Positions 23,828 through 34,751 of a DNA stretch of 58,229 bases are shown here, piece by piece. How positions within the stretch are numbered: position 1 is the first letter of the stretch; each line of letters begins with the position of its first letter. This stretch comes from Pleurotus djamor (lineage: Eukaryota > Basidiomycota > Agaricomycetes > Agaricales > Pleurotaceae), in assembly GCA_029747585.1 (NCBI GenBank), contig JAPEVF010000257.1, forward strand, positions 1 through 58,229, given 5' to 3'. The notes beneath the pieces were generated by a model. The model had not been told where the DNA came from. It ran no database searches and was given only the letters and a program-made list of their open reading frames with translations. The position numbers and the translations under genes are program-made.

Positions 23828-25052
23828 CTGGTTGCAGTGACCACGGGTTCTGCATGTTGGTCGTAATATTGCTTGAAATACTTAGACGCTGCGCTCGCTG
23901 ATATTTTTTCGTGCGAAGTAGGAATCCTCACACAATGGGGTACGTGTGTAAGGAGTCGCTATCGATGAAGAGGGGAGGCACTCCTCCGGGCATCGGCGTC
24001 GGTCGTCTCCTCAAGTCTCCTAAGTATCGGAATGTGAATTCTTTGGGCGCTTGCTTCATCTCTCTTTTCTCCGATCAAGTTCAACGCCTATCGAACTACC
24101 CAGTGTACTAGCTCTTAAGTCTAACGCCGTAGGCATCTAGAATCTCAACATGGACTCAAAATTCGGTAATAAAGTACGTGCTGTATGTCCACCCAGGACC
24201 ACGCCTCACTGTAATAACTCCTGAGCTTCACCTCTCACAGTGAGGACGGTCGTCTAAATAACCAAGAGCTCTGTCAGAAATCACCGAGACGAGGAATATA
24301 ACACAACTTGTCGATAAGACGTATCCGCAATCATGCCAAATTTGCAAGAGGAATCTATGTTTTTCCCCCGGTTTCCATGGACTCTCCTACCCATGATGTT
24401 CTTTCGAGCCATCAATCCATTGGTTTCCTTCCGCAAGCTACATCTCCACGAGCCTTCTATCTTTCGCTCCAATAACGGTGTCCCAGTTTCAATCAATGAA
24501 TTGAGGAAGCCGTTGGCTGCTGGGTTCATGGTGGAGCACTGCATGGTCGCTACTCAACCGACGTCAATCGTCTCGAAGATGATGGTTATATCACATACCA
24601 TCAGACGATGTCCGATGTCGGAGCTCAAGAATGGTATGTGATATGTTGTTCTCATGGGCTTGGAGCGACCAACTGATAGGGAAAAAGAAGCCCACAACGA
24701 CTGTATCCGGTTAACATCATCGACACAACTCGTCGTGGAGATGTCCAAGTTCAGTCACGACGATCAACGTTGGCTCCACTGCCCTTTGCGCTTCTTCGTT
24801 GAGTCAATGAAATTAGTGAGGAAACTATACCATCCACCTGATCTCGTCGCGATTCTTAACAGCTTTCATTTTGATTTTGACTAGGTTCCATACTGTAGCC
24901 GGCCTCCCCGTACGAAGTATGACTACCATTCATTCCTTCTATTTTCAACGGACATTGATGTCGTATTTTTAGATAACATCGCCTGTTCGTGATTGTTCGT
25001 GAAGTCGACTCCACCGTTTACCCTGCGGCTCGATAGGATGCAAATCACCTAG
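23828..25052. other. intergenic with an unassigned coding-like patch
   Basis: No complete gene is seen. Around 24,530-24,650 one frame reads a coherent peptide (LEDDGYITYHQTMSDVGAQ, then EWYV) that may be an exon of an unrecognised or decayed gene, but no start, partner exons or conserved motif could be found. The open frame at 24,333-24,641 is in another frame. Confidence 0.35.
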
Positions 25053-25058
25053 TATAAA
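25053..25058 (+). promoter_or_regulatory. TATA box of the Egh16-like gene
   Basis: TATAAA sits 157-162 nt upstream of the ATG at 25,215 and is followed by a long pyrimidine-rich leader (about 25,098-25,205), a layout common in strongly expressed fungal genes. Confidence 0.6.
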
Positions 25059-25214
25059 AGTCCCAGAGCCGGGGCCTGCATTCCCCAGCTCAGCTCACTT
25101 TTCTTTTACACCACCTCCTTCACTTCTTCGTTCTTCAGTGCAGCGCACTTTCCTTTCTCTTCAAACCCTACTTCTTACCCGCAATCTCTTCTTATCCATT
25201 TTTTTCTTACTAAA

Positions 25215-26960
25215 ATGCAACTCTTCGCCCGGTTCATCCCCCTCGTTGCACTGGCATTGCATGTCAATGCTCATGGTGTTATCACCGCCGTCACCGGTAC
25301 CAATGGCGTAACCGGACAAGGCTTCGGAGTCGATGCAAGCACACCTCGTGATGGTTCTCGCCGTAATCCATTCCAGGTAAGCCCTCCCCGTCTTTCTGCG
25401 ACTATGATCAACTCATCAAATCATGATACGTTTTCTAGCAAGACACGAGTATCATTCGTGATCGCGAAATTGCTCAGGGTACCGCAGGTGTCTGTGGTAG
25501 GACTCTCGGCGGTGGAAACAATGACGTCCAAGCACAAATGACTGGTAAGCTGACCGCTTTCGACCACGGTATACACAGCAGGGCTAATCAGGCTTATTTT
25601 CCTCTAGCTGCGTCTGCGGCAGGACTTCCTTCTGCAGCCGCAGACGGTACCGTTACAATGACTCTTCACCAAGTCAACGGAGACGGCGCAGGGTAAGCGC
25701 GATAATTCTTACCTTGACATTTACTATTCCATCCTAATTCGCTGCTTCGTTTAGCCCTTATACCTGCCAAGTTTCTGCTGATGGAACCGGTCAAGACTTC
25801 GTTCAGATGACTGTTACCCAAAACGTCCCCGGTGTGGCTTCGCTCAGCTTAGCCAAAGCCAAGGACATTCCCCTCGTTGCCCGTAAGTACATTCAACTTC
25901 GATTTCCCCCTTTGCTTTTGGATTCTTATCTCTTCGTACGACAATAGAAATGCCCGCTGGAATGGCATGCACGGGAGGTCCTAACGGCGATGCTTGCCTT
26001 GTTCGATGCAGGAACTCAGCCATCGCAGGGCCGTTTGGAAGTTGTGTCGCAGGTATATGCTTGCCTTCAATCAATCCCCCCATTCACAAGCTGACATACT
26101 CTACTTTAGTTACCAGTGCAAACAGCGGTAATGCTGCTGCTGCAGCCGCTGGTACCGCAACGAATGTCACCGCTACCGGCGTCGCACCTGCAAACGGTGC
26201 TGCTGCCTCTGGCCTCAACGGTGGTGTAGCCCTCAACGGAAACGCAAACGGTCAACCTGCCGTTGGTCAGAACGGTGGCGTCGCTGTCAACACGAACGCA
26301 AACGGTCAAGATGCAGTCGGTCAAAATGGCGGCGTTGCTGTAAACGGCAATGCGAATGGTCAAGATGCCGTTGGCCAGAACGGCGGTGTCGCCGTTAATG
26401 GGAACGCGAACGGTGCCGCTGCCTCTGGTCAAAACGGTGGTGTCGCTGTCAATGCCAACGCCAATGGTCAAGCCGGCGCTGGAGCAAACGGTCAAGGTGT
26501 CAATGGAAAAAATGGTGTTGTCGTTGGTTCTGGTAGCGCTAATGGTGGTACTGGTATTGGCGGGGCCGCTGGAAGTGTTCTCGGTGGTGCAGGTGCCGGT
26601 GCAGGAGGTCTCGGTGGTGTCCTTGGAGACCCAGTCGCTCCTNGTGGTATCCTCGACAAACTCACAGGCGGTGCTGCCGGCGGTGTGGTTGGTGCTTTGA
26701 CCGGAGGACTCAACCGCCGCCAACAAACCCAGACTGGAAACAAGAAGGGAAAGGCATTTTTGCCGAAGGAACCTCAACTTCAAGGTAGCGAGGCCGATCT
26801 CCAAGCTGGTAAATTCACGATCCCGGATGTTCCTCTTGACGAAGCCGATGCTGCGTTGGCAGAGGACTTGGAGCGTAAGAAGAGGGAGATGAGGGTCAGG
26901 AGGTCTCGGATTTTCGGGAGGAAGGTTTCGCGTGACGTAGAGGAAGGTTGTGATGAGTGA
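25215..26960 (+). CDS. Egh16-like (Gas1-type) secreted protein with a repeat tail
   Basis: Egh16-like proteins (PF11327 type) are secreted fungal proteins first noticed in appressoria of plant-infecting ascomycetes; they also occur in saprobes, and their biochemical role is not settled. Exons: 25215-25376, 25439-25544, 25608-25692, 25755-25882, 25948-26052 and 26110-26960; about 424 aa. Signal peptide MQLFARFIPLVALALHVNA precedes an N-terminal HG after cleavage. The conserved domain covers GQGFGVDASTPRDGSRRNPFQ (in part), GGNNDVQAQM, MTLHQVNGDGAGPYTC, MPAGMACTGGPNGDACLVRC and AGPFGSCVA. The last exon adds a long low-complexity Gly/Asn/Ala region with five copies of an 18-residue repeat, then a charged C-terminus (AEDLERKKREMRVRRSR). 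An N at 26,642 falls in a codon after DPVAP without breaking the frame. Confidence 0.85.
26214..26484 (+). repeat. 54-bp in-frame minisatellite in the Egh16-like gene
   Basis: Five head-to-tail copies of a 54-bp unit encode variants of QNGGVAVNGNANGQDAVG. Copies two to four are nearly identical at the protein level; the first and last are more divergent. Length variation between strains would be expected from slippage or unequal exchange. Confidence 0.9.
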
Positions 26961-27146
26961 TTTCGGGACATGGCTCGAGGCACGCTTTTGTAGTCAACAT
27001 GGACCTGGACTCTTAGATCGGAAGTAGGATGTTTGTATCGTCATAAAGATGCAGCTACGTTGATCGATCCAGTTATTATAATTACACGGTGAGGGAGTCT
27101 GACAAAGGTAGTAATCCCAGCCGAAGCACGGTTCAAGTGAAGGGTT

Positions 27147-28393
27147 TTACTCGACAGTATACACATCGTTTTCCCAATCCTGCCACCATTCTTCTCCCAC
27201 TGGACAGCTCCATTGCACCATCACAGATTCCAAGTCCGTACTTCTATACCACCTTTCCGACGGGCCTTTCTGTACATGGAGACTTGCAGGCCGCGACTGC
27301 GGGATCTCGCGTTGAACTTCGATGCATTCTAGCAGCGGTAGATGTTCGAACATGTACGAGATGAACTTGCTGCCTCGACCCGTGCTGTCATGAGCAAAGC
27401 GAATGAATCGGATACTATTTGATGATGAGAGGCTTGAGAGCGCAGAAGGGAGCTCGTATAGCCAAGAACCGTACGCACGCTGGATCACTTATCACAACGA
27501 CCACTCGAGTGGAAAGAAAAAGGACTCACGTTCAATTCCAGAAACTGGACATTGGGGAAACAGTTGATGAGATTCTCAATTCCCCATCCATACGAATGAT
27601 CGCACATCAAAACGCGAACACCACGACTCTGAAAACCATCCGGAATGATGTCCGTGCAGCCGCTGAGGTGGTCTGTCCGAATCTTGTCGATCTTACGCGT
27701 CCCTGGCGGTTGGAGGATCTTCAAGACGGACTTAAGATTACCTCCAAAGGTCCGTAGGTGAGGTAGCGCATCTTCAGGAATGTTGGGAAGAGTAAAACTC
27801 GTATCGAGGTCGAGGTGTTGAACACGATCGAGAGAAAGGATGAAGGATAGGAATGAGTCTGGTTTGAATACGGGAATGCGCACCCAGGTGAATCGGTCGA
27901 GGTGTTGGAGGTTGTTGGATGAGTAAAGCGCTTCTTCAAGCTCGTTGGACTGAATTCGACGACCGGGTTCACGGCGGAAGATCAGAGATCGGAGGACCGG
28001 CAATTGAGGAAGGGTTGATGTGAAGTGGTTCATCTTCGGCCACTGCGCCCCATCTATGAGGAAAGATATCGCGATGTGTTTTACCATACTCCGCCGCACG
28101 ACGTCCGCTGAACCAAGATCCTTGGGGAAAGACTCTATCGACTTGGGTGGATAGATGGCGATTGTACTATACAGAATTGGTTCAAAGACCTGATGGAAGC
28201 CATGAGAAACGAGAGTGAGAGCATGGAGAGTAGAATGTTCGCTGTAAACGTTAATGTACTCTCCAACGAGCTGCCAGATCTCTGGAGGAAGGTGAACGGG
28301 AGGCATCAGAGGGTACAGCAAGGACATCCATCCGGGGTTTATAAATTCGTTGAATAACCGACGTCCGGAACCGATCGAATTTGCTTCCGTCAT
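27147..28393 (-). CDS. F-box-like protein, two exons
   Basis: Probable substrate adaptor of an SCF-type ubiquitin ligase, about 398 aa. The N-terminal F-box-like segment is HLPPEIWQLVGEYI, then LTLVSHGFHQVFEPILY; it is followed by a leucine-patterned region without clear named repeats (LPQLPVLRSLIF, SLDRVQHLDLD, LPHLRTFGG). Exon 1 is 27530-28393 and exon 2 is 27147-27479, joined by a GTGAGT donor and a CCAG acceptor in phase. It differs from the four mutually similar F-box/LRR genes further right in the window. A TATA-like word (CTATATATC on the plus strand near 28,512) could belong to this gene. Confidence 0.75.
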
Positions 28394-28599
28394 TGAAGCT
28401 AGATGAGATTTTTGGGACAGACCTTGGAAGGTGCTTGACTCCTTCGAGTCCAGTTCATATTCCGAGTATGTAGCTCATCGATTTCAATAGCTATGCACAA
28501 GCTATCCAGCCTATATATCTGGCTCAACTCCACATAATTGACGAGCAGATGGCATCACAATGGTGCTGTATTTCAGCCTTCAAAGTTGGTTTTCGAAAT

Positions 28600-29822
28600 C
28601 TACAAGATATGGAAGGCTCTAGCCACGTCTACACGTCTCGTCTGTTGAACCTCCGCCCCCTTTGTGCCGAAGTATCTTTTACTGTGGTGAGACCACATGA
28701 GATTACCGGTGACGAAGGTACCCAAGCTATCGCAATAATCTTTGATAAGGTCATCGTACTCTGGATCGATGGAAGGGAGGTTGTCAACTTCCTTTAAGAA
28801 CTGCTGGCTGACATTGAAATAAAGTTCGCCGGCCTGGTCCATGGCTTCCTGGAGGGAGGAGTCTCTCTCACGCATGATGACGGTGACGAGATTATGGGTA
28901 TCTTCACCGCGGGCCTGTTCCTTATTCCATGAATATATATCCTATACGACCCAGTACGGTATTAGCGGTGCAGGTCATCAAGGCGGGGTAGTTCCTCTCT
29001 TACATTACTGAAACTGACCAATCTCACTGTGCATTCCTCTAGGCTCTTGACCGCAGGATGGCGGAAGTATTGCTCAGGAATCTGGCTATCCAGGGATAGA
29101 ATGATGAGGGAAGGATAGGTGCCTGACGTCTCAGGACGAAGCATCAGATACTCGTCAACACTCCGAAGGTAATCAGTATCACGATCATCCGCTTCTTGGA
29201 TGACAGCGTTGAGGTACTTCTCACAGTGAGCAATGAAGCGCTCAGCTGAGGACGGGGATGCAGCTTCGAGAGCATGCTGCCAAGAGCTGCGTAGAAGTAG
29301 AACAGCATTGTCAATTTAGTGGCGGATTGGAAGAGATGGATTATGCAACTTACCATCGGGTCATGGCACCCAGAATGCTGTCTTTGCCACTAGGAACGGT
29401 CCAAGGGTATCTGTGTGAACGAGCATCGAGGAGCAGAGTATAAGCCGTAGAATGATTGAGATATCATAAAGGGTTTCTCACCTAAGGGCGTTCATGAAGT
29501 CACTGACGTGTTGGCGAACTTCATTGCTACCCTTGCCGTCGGTGAAGAGCTCTATCAAGAAGAAGATGTTCATCATATCACATCCGGTCCTGAACAGTTG
29601 TCCCTGGGCTTGCGGGTAAAAGCACGCGGCTAAGAGACCGTAATTGTCCTGGTTGAACAAAGCTTGGGCCCGAGGGGGGAGTATTTGATATGATTCAACC
29701 CAGCGTGCGGATTTATTGATGGTAGACTGGTCGGGATTGGGGATACACTCGTACGGCCACCCAATGAAGAGGTCGGGGATGGTGAACTGGACTGGGAGAG
29801 AAGACGGTGTGTTTGAGGCCAT
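28600..29822 (-). CDS. class I sesquiterpene synthase (terpene synthase 2)
   Basis: This is a paralogue of terpene synthase 1, 340 aa, on the opposite strand. Exons are 29482-29822, 29354-29410, 29004-29286 and 28600-28941; exons 2 and 3 have exactly the same lengths (57 and 283 nt) as in the other two copies. The first metal motif is ELFTD (FFLIELFTDGKG). The NSE motif is NDIYSWNKE and the Arg-Tyr pair is in SKRYFG, so all residues of the second site are present. It is the most divergent of the three paralogues (for example SSLPVQFTIPDLFIGWPYE at the N-terminus and ELYFNVSQQF near the end). An F-box gene lies downstream and a PL8 fragment lies upstream. Confidence 0.92.
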
Positions 29823-30044
29823 GGGAGAGAAGGGATTGGGTACTAAACGTTTGCTTGGATATAAGTAGGGTAAGATAGACTTGAGGCCACATTGCTACGA
29901 GATAAGCCGGTGACATCTGGGTAATGAAAAAAGCCATCAATGTTCCCAGATATCACCAAAAAACAGCCTAGACATGGTCATGCACGGTGACAACGTGTCG
30001 ATATACAAGATGCCATGACGTGCTGTGAGACATCGATACATCAC
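29823..30044. promoter_or_regulatory. upstream region of terpene synthase 2
   Basis: This is a short flank between the start of terpene synthase 2 and the PL8 fragment. A CTTATATC word (minus strand, about 29,858-29,865) lies about 40 nt upstream of the ATG and may be a TATA element. Confidence 0.4.
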
Positions 30045-30310
30045 CGAAGAAGAACTACAATTTCCGAGGTCAACGCAAGGGTTTGGTCAGAGGAGTAGTG
30101 TACCGCATAACAGCAATATCAGCGGGGTCATATGGGACCCATTTGCAATCCCACGCGCCATGGATATCTTCGTAGTCGTTTCCGGCGTGGAGGTGCGTAT
30201 ACATAGTACATCAGAGAGATGTAACTCGAGTAACTATAAGAGAGTCAGCCACGTTTCGGGTCAGTGGGGGGATATGACCTCAAGAGTACTGTAAATACGC
30301 ACTGACGTTA
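30045..30310 (-). pseudogene. decayed internal fragment of a PL8 lyase gene
   Basis: The stretch matches the intact PL8 gene at about 9,058-9,345: GGTTTGGTCAGAGG..GTGTACCGCATAACAG, then AATCCCACGCGCCA..GATxTCTTCGTA, and CATCAGAGAGATG..GAGTAACT. Relative to the intact gene about 100 bp are missing in the middle (positions equivalent to about 9,125-9,225), and frame-breaking changes follow. The fragment shares orientation with the intact gene. It is 19 kb away from the parent locus, between terpene synthase 2 and the second HET gene, so PL8 sequence has been copied or moved more than once in this region. Confidence 0.75.
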
Positions 30311-30681
30311 GCCTCGTTTTCGGTGCCAGATGCTTCGCCCATTCGATCTAGAGTATCGCGCCGCGCTCTGAGCTCAGGGCACTGGTGCATGACTGAATTC
30401 CCTGCCAGAAAGTTAACGTTAACTGAAGACGTGTCCGGGAAAACCTCGAGCGTGTCTTGTTGCTATGTTCAGACTGAAAACAGTCATTCTTCAACATCGA
30501 GTACATGCGGAAGGTCATCCATTATTGACAACTGAGCCCGCTACAAGAGACAATTTATTTGGGGCTGATTTGGGGCCGTAGACGATTAGCTCGGAAGGCA
30601 TGGGAAAGGGNTGGGGGCATGTAGAGGAAAATGATGGTGGACCCCATATGTCCAAGGGAAGGTGGATGGGGGGCTTTCAAA
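30311..30681. other. intergenic, no gene recognised
   Basis: Nothing coding could be supported. An N at 30,611 lies in a G run. Confidence 0.4.
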
Positions 30682-32288
30682 TCATTGAGGCACGGGCGTC
30701 TGGAGTGATCGAATTCGGTCCCGTCGAAGCGCTAGCGATATCTTGTTTGCATTTAGCGTTCCAAGCGCTTTCCGACGCCGACAGAACCCGCATCCAAAGC
30801 ACGAGAGGAGGATACCCCAGGTCGACTGGCTAGGAAGAGGATCAGTTCGGGCAGTGTCACCAGAGGCACACAGTTGACAATAAATGAGTCGACATGGGAC
30901 GTCCTGGCCTTGCATCGTATCCACAAGCGTGAGCTTGCCCTCAGCAGTACTGACGCTAACGAATTTCTGTATGTAGGCATCGTCAAGGGGGAACTGCATA
31001 TACAGCACCAAAGTCTTGACAGGGTCCTTGTATTGCGGAAACATGAACGGCGGCACAACCTCAATGATTAGAGGGGATCCAAGTTGATGGTGTTCATTAC
31101 AGATACCTGGCGCGTCGTGCCTGATGCCAACAATCTATTTGTGAGAAGCTGTCAGCGGGTAGATGCTCCAGATATCCGGTACACTGACCCTATGAGTGGA
31201 GCGGGGTCGACGCCGTCGGAGGGGTTTGATTTTATCGGTGACTCCGCCATGCACGAGGTAGCACGCTTCTTCAAGGCGACGAGAGGCTTCATCGCAGCCT
31301 TCGCCGTATTTTACAGGCAAGAAGACGTTGAGGAGCGAGACTACACAGTAGGCTCTGTCCTCTGGTACGCCAGTTTCGCGTCTGTGTAGCCAGTTTAGTA
31401 CTTTTTCCAAGTCAGAGGCGTCGGGTGTGTAGCCCAGGAGGTCGTTCTCATTGATATCTAGAGAGGCAAGTCTTCTCAGCGAGATAAGTAGAACAGACGC
31501 GAATCTTGGGTAGCCTACCTGATGCATTGAGAATACATTGTCTAATCAAGGCAGATCGCTCGCCCTTTTGATTCAGCCACCGCTGTCTGGAGAAGTCTGA
31601 CGGAGAGTCAAGCTTACGGATGATATCGAAGGGTGAAGTGGGATCGACTCTGGTCCAGTTTCTGAAGTAGAAAGCCAGTCCCCCAGGTGCTAAAAGTTCT
31701 TGCAGAGTCCAGCCCCGTGTGAACCAGCAGTCTCGCTCAATATCCTCGAACGTGTCCGTTTCTGCCAGATGGACGATGCAGACATGGGCGTTGCGATACC
31801 AAGTGAACATCGACGGTATCGACGCGTCAAGTTCTTCTTGGTCCTGTTTGTTGATGCATGCGGTATCGATCCAGACGTAGCGACATTGATACTGGGAGCC
31901 GGCAATTTCGCAGAACTTGATAAACTTTCCGTGGTTGCGTTCATCGACTCTCCCATTTTCAAGCTCTTCAAGCGTCAGTTCATGGCTACCCCATCTGTGT
32001 GACAGGATACCGTACGCCCGGACAGCACGTAAGCAGCGCTTTCGTTCTTCATTGACACTTGCGGGTGGTTGACTCGATATCTGGGCGTAAACCGTCTGAG
32101 CTATCTGCCTGGTGTAGACAGCGCGCTTCACAAGCCGTTTTGAGTGAATATCGTACAGCCTGAGAGGCCATGTCTCGGTTAACCTGCGAATAACTGAGTC
32201 AACGCGAGATATACGGGGCTGAAAGGATTTTTTCTGTTATTTGAGTATTTAATGCCTATGAAAGCTAGAAAGGACTCACGTCTGACAT
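30682..32288 (-). CDS. HET-domain protein, second copy, several exons
   Basis: A second stand-alone HET-domain protein, related to the one at 4.8-6.3 kb. The blocks are GILSHRWGSHELTLEEL, CRYVWIDTACINK and CWFTRGWTLQELLAPGG, then, after an intron, the second conserved block VPEDRAYCVVSLLNVFLP with KYGEG. A start exon of only nine bases (ATG TCA GAC, 32,280-32,288) followed by a GTGAGT donor joins exon 2 (31,519-32,218) in frame. The next intron (31,458-31,518) ends at CTCTAG and gives NASDINENDLLGY. A small internal exon near 31,090-31,150 is uncertain, and the last exon (PFMFPQYKDPVKTLVLYMQF) runs to a stop at 30,682. The N-terminal segment RLTETWPLRLYDIHSKRLV resembles QRCPIRLYDIQDECLV in the first copy. 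Confidence 0.82.
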
Positions 32289-32681
32289 GATGGAAAGAGA
32301 AGAAGAACTGGCGCCTAAGCGCAGTTGCCTCGCTGTTTTAAATGTTGAGGAGGCCTCATGGATCAAAAGAGTGTACGTTGCCGGTTTGGGAGTCCGACTC
32401 AGAGGAAGGTCGCTCACATTATTTATGTACATAGGTGTCTTCAAAACCACCGATCTGGGTACCATCTGGTACCATCTAGGGTTCATAGATTGAATAACCA
32501 ACGTCTGCATGCATATGGCTACACCTCCGAACTCCATGTTTATTTGGTATATTTGGTTGATCCACAATGCAGAGTAGAATCTAGTAGAATGGACAAGACG
32601 TTGAGAGAGTATGATCTACAATGCCTGTCATTTTAGAAAGTTCGCTTATGTGTACCAAGACTCACCATATGTATAGAACTC

Positions 32682-34186
32682 TCAGAGCTCTTGATCTGAC
32701 ACCCAGACGATCGGCACAAGCTTCTTGAGTCTCTCCAGCGACGCCTGAGATAAGGTACACGCGCTCAGTATTACCACCTGTACTGGCAAGGGTGTACGCT
32801 GGCGTTCCTCCAGAATGTCGACTAGCAATTGATCATTCTCATTTTCATGATCTCTTCCATCGTGACTGAAAGCAACGTTATCAATTCCAAAAGCCAAGAG
32901 CTTCGGGTTAAATGATTTATTGTTCCCATCGCAAAAATACGAATTGAATGGAGGGAGCGTAAGCTACCTTCGTCGCTGATCATTGTGTGTAATCGTGTGC
33001 ACAATGGGAGTACAGACGTGTGGAGTGCAAAATCGGTGACTTGAGTGGTCAGGGCAAGTTCGCGGATATTTGACAAGGGTAATGCCGAGAGGAGAGCGAC
33101 GTAGTCAGAGGTTTCGAGGTTATCTGTTGTGAAAGACAGTGAGAGAAGCGGTCTATCCAAGGCACCCAGAGAGATATCAACGAAGACACGAACGGAAGGA
33201 TGCTTGCGTGCGGATATACGAAGCATCTGTGTCCTGGACGACGAGCCGCGATAATGGGACCTGATAAAGTTCTTGAGACTTGATAGGTAGGTCAACGGAC
33301 TCGCATCATCGGATCGAGGATTCACGTATTTTGCTTCAATGACCACGGATCTCGGGGGGCGAATATAATCAAAAAGCTTTAAGGCAGCAAGGGTCGTTGT
33401 AACTATCTTGAGTTTGTCGAGTTTCGGAAGTAAAATGGCCTGGAAGGAGCTCAATGCAGCATCCTCGGGATGTGCCGAACTGACATGAGAAACATCGACG
33501 CATTGGATGCTCTGGAGGTTGACCAAGGCCCGCAACAACCATCTCAATTCGACACCGAGCAACGAATTGATGTGAAGATTCGTCAACCTGGGAAGTTCGG
33601 GGAGTTCGTCCATAGGAAGAATGTGGGCTAATTGCAGGAAGCGGAGGGAGGTCAATCCTTTCCATGGAATACCTTTGGAGATGAAAGCGTCCTTCGTTGA
33701 GAAGATGCGTAGCATGAACAGAGCATGGAGGGAAATGGAAGCAAGCAGACTTTCCTCAACGTGGGTTTCCATGGCACCTTCCATGCCGACACTTCCAGGT
33801 GCAAAGTTGTCATCGACGAAGATATCCAGTTCACTGATGCGAAAGCCGACCGGCTCTATGAATGGTCTGGCGAGAGGTAGTTTGGATGTAGAAACGATGA
33901 CGTGAAGAGGCGCAGACTGCGAGAGCGCGATCATCTTCGAAGCATGGGTCGGTTCCGATGCCAAAATTGTTGACCAAAGGTTCGGCGTAGACCGTGCCAC
34001 TCGCCTCCAATATTTGCAAACCAGGGGGAAGGATCGTTTGAGCCGCATAATATCATCAAGGATAGGATATTCATAGTCACGCGGTAGGACTGCGTCGTCC
34101 AATTCAAGCCTTGGAGCAGCGAGGATGAAGATGAGCGACAAGATTTCTTCCGGAAGTTTGGCGATGGGACTAGCTGAGCTTTGCAT
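32682..34186 (-). pseudogene. F-box/LRR gene with a frameshift near its 3' end
   Basis: An F-box protein with an N-terminal box (PIAKLPEEILSLIFILAA, then FPLVCKYWRRVARSTPNLWS) and a long leucine-patterned C-terminal half (GLTSLRFLQLAHILPMDELP, LTYLSSLKNFI). The main frame (34,186 to about 32,935) is intact. At about 32,935-32,950 it leaves the frame used by its paralogue at 44.4-45.9 kb: a CATTC..TATTTTTGC segment has six bases between the two words here and one base there, and the conserved tail (ILEERQRTPLPVQVV, ASLERLKKLVPIVW) reads in another frame to a stop at 32,682. A 70-nt intron starting GTAGCT was considered but does not restore phase. It is either a recent pseudogene or functional with a changed C-terminus. 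Confidence 0.7.
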
Positions 34187-34751
34187 TGCTATTTGGGCCA
34201 GCGATTTGCGCTTCTTTGATTTTCGCTATGTTGAGCCTTAGCGCGACTGCGATACAAATGGTGGCAACATACCATCTGAGTTGCTGAATAAACAGTCGTG
34301 GTTCAGCAAGAAGAGGTCGTGGACACGGTCGGACGCGGGGAAGTATTTGACAGGAGCCCAGGGCCCCAGGGGCGAGACAAAGAAAAGGACCACTATGGTG
34401 GTCGTAGGTAGTTCAAACGTTCAAGGATCATGTACCGTACGGCACTTACACACGAAGAACTGATGAAGTCCGAGTAAATTATCGGGAAACGTTGAGAAAG
34501 CCAAAGCTTTATTATCGTGCAGCACTAGTGGCAGAATCGTATATAGAAGTCCGTAAAGCAAATTATCCGCAGGTAAAACAAGGAAGAGACCAATCAGAAC
34601 TGTCTTGGTACGTACAGGCGAAAGAGTTTTCGAAGAAAATGGGGTTTTTAAAACAGAAATATTGAGATTGGATATGTACCAGAAGACCAGTGGTCTGTGA
34701 CCGGAGGCCTGAGGGACTAGATTAGTGGGATGGGCGTCGCGGGATGCGGTC

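Noticed and set aside
30611..30611. N at 30,611 as a biologically meaningful break
   Set aside because: It lies in a G run in non-coding DNA and looks like an unresolved base.
32870..32945. Intron (GTAGCT to CCGAAG) explaining the frame change in the F-box gene at 32.7 kb
   Set aside because: It leaves phase 1 on one side and phase 0 on the other, and the paralogue shows the same stretch as coding sequence.
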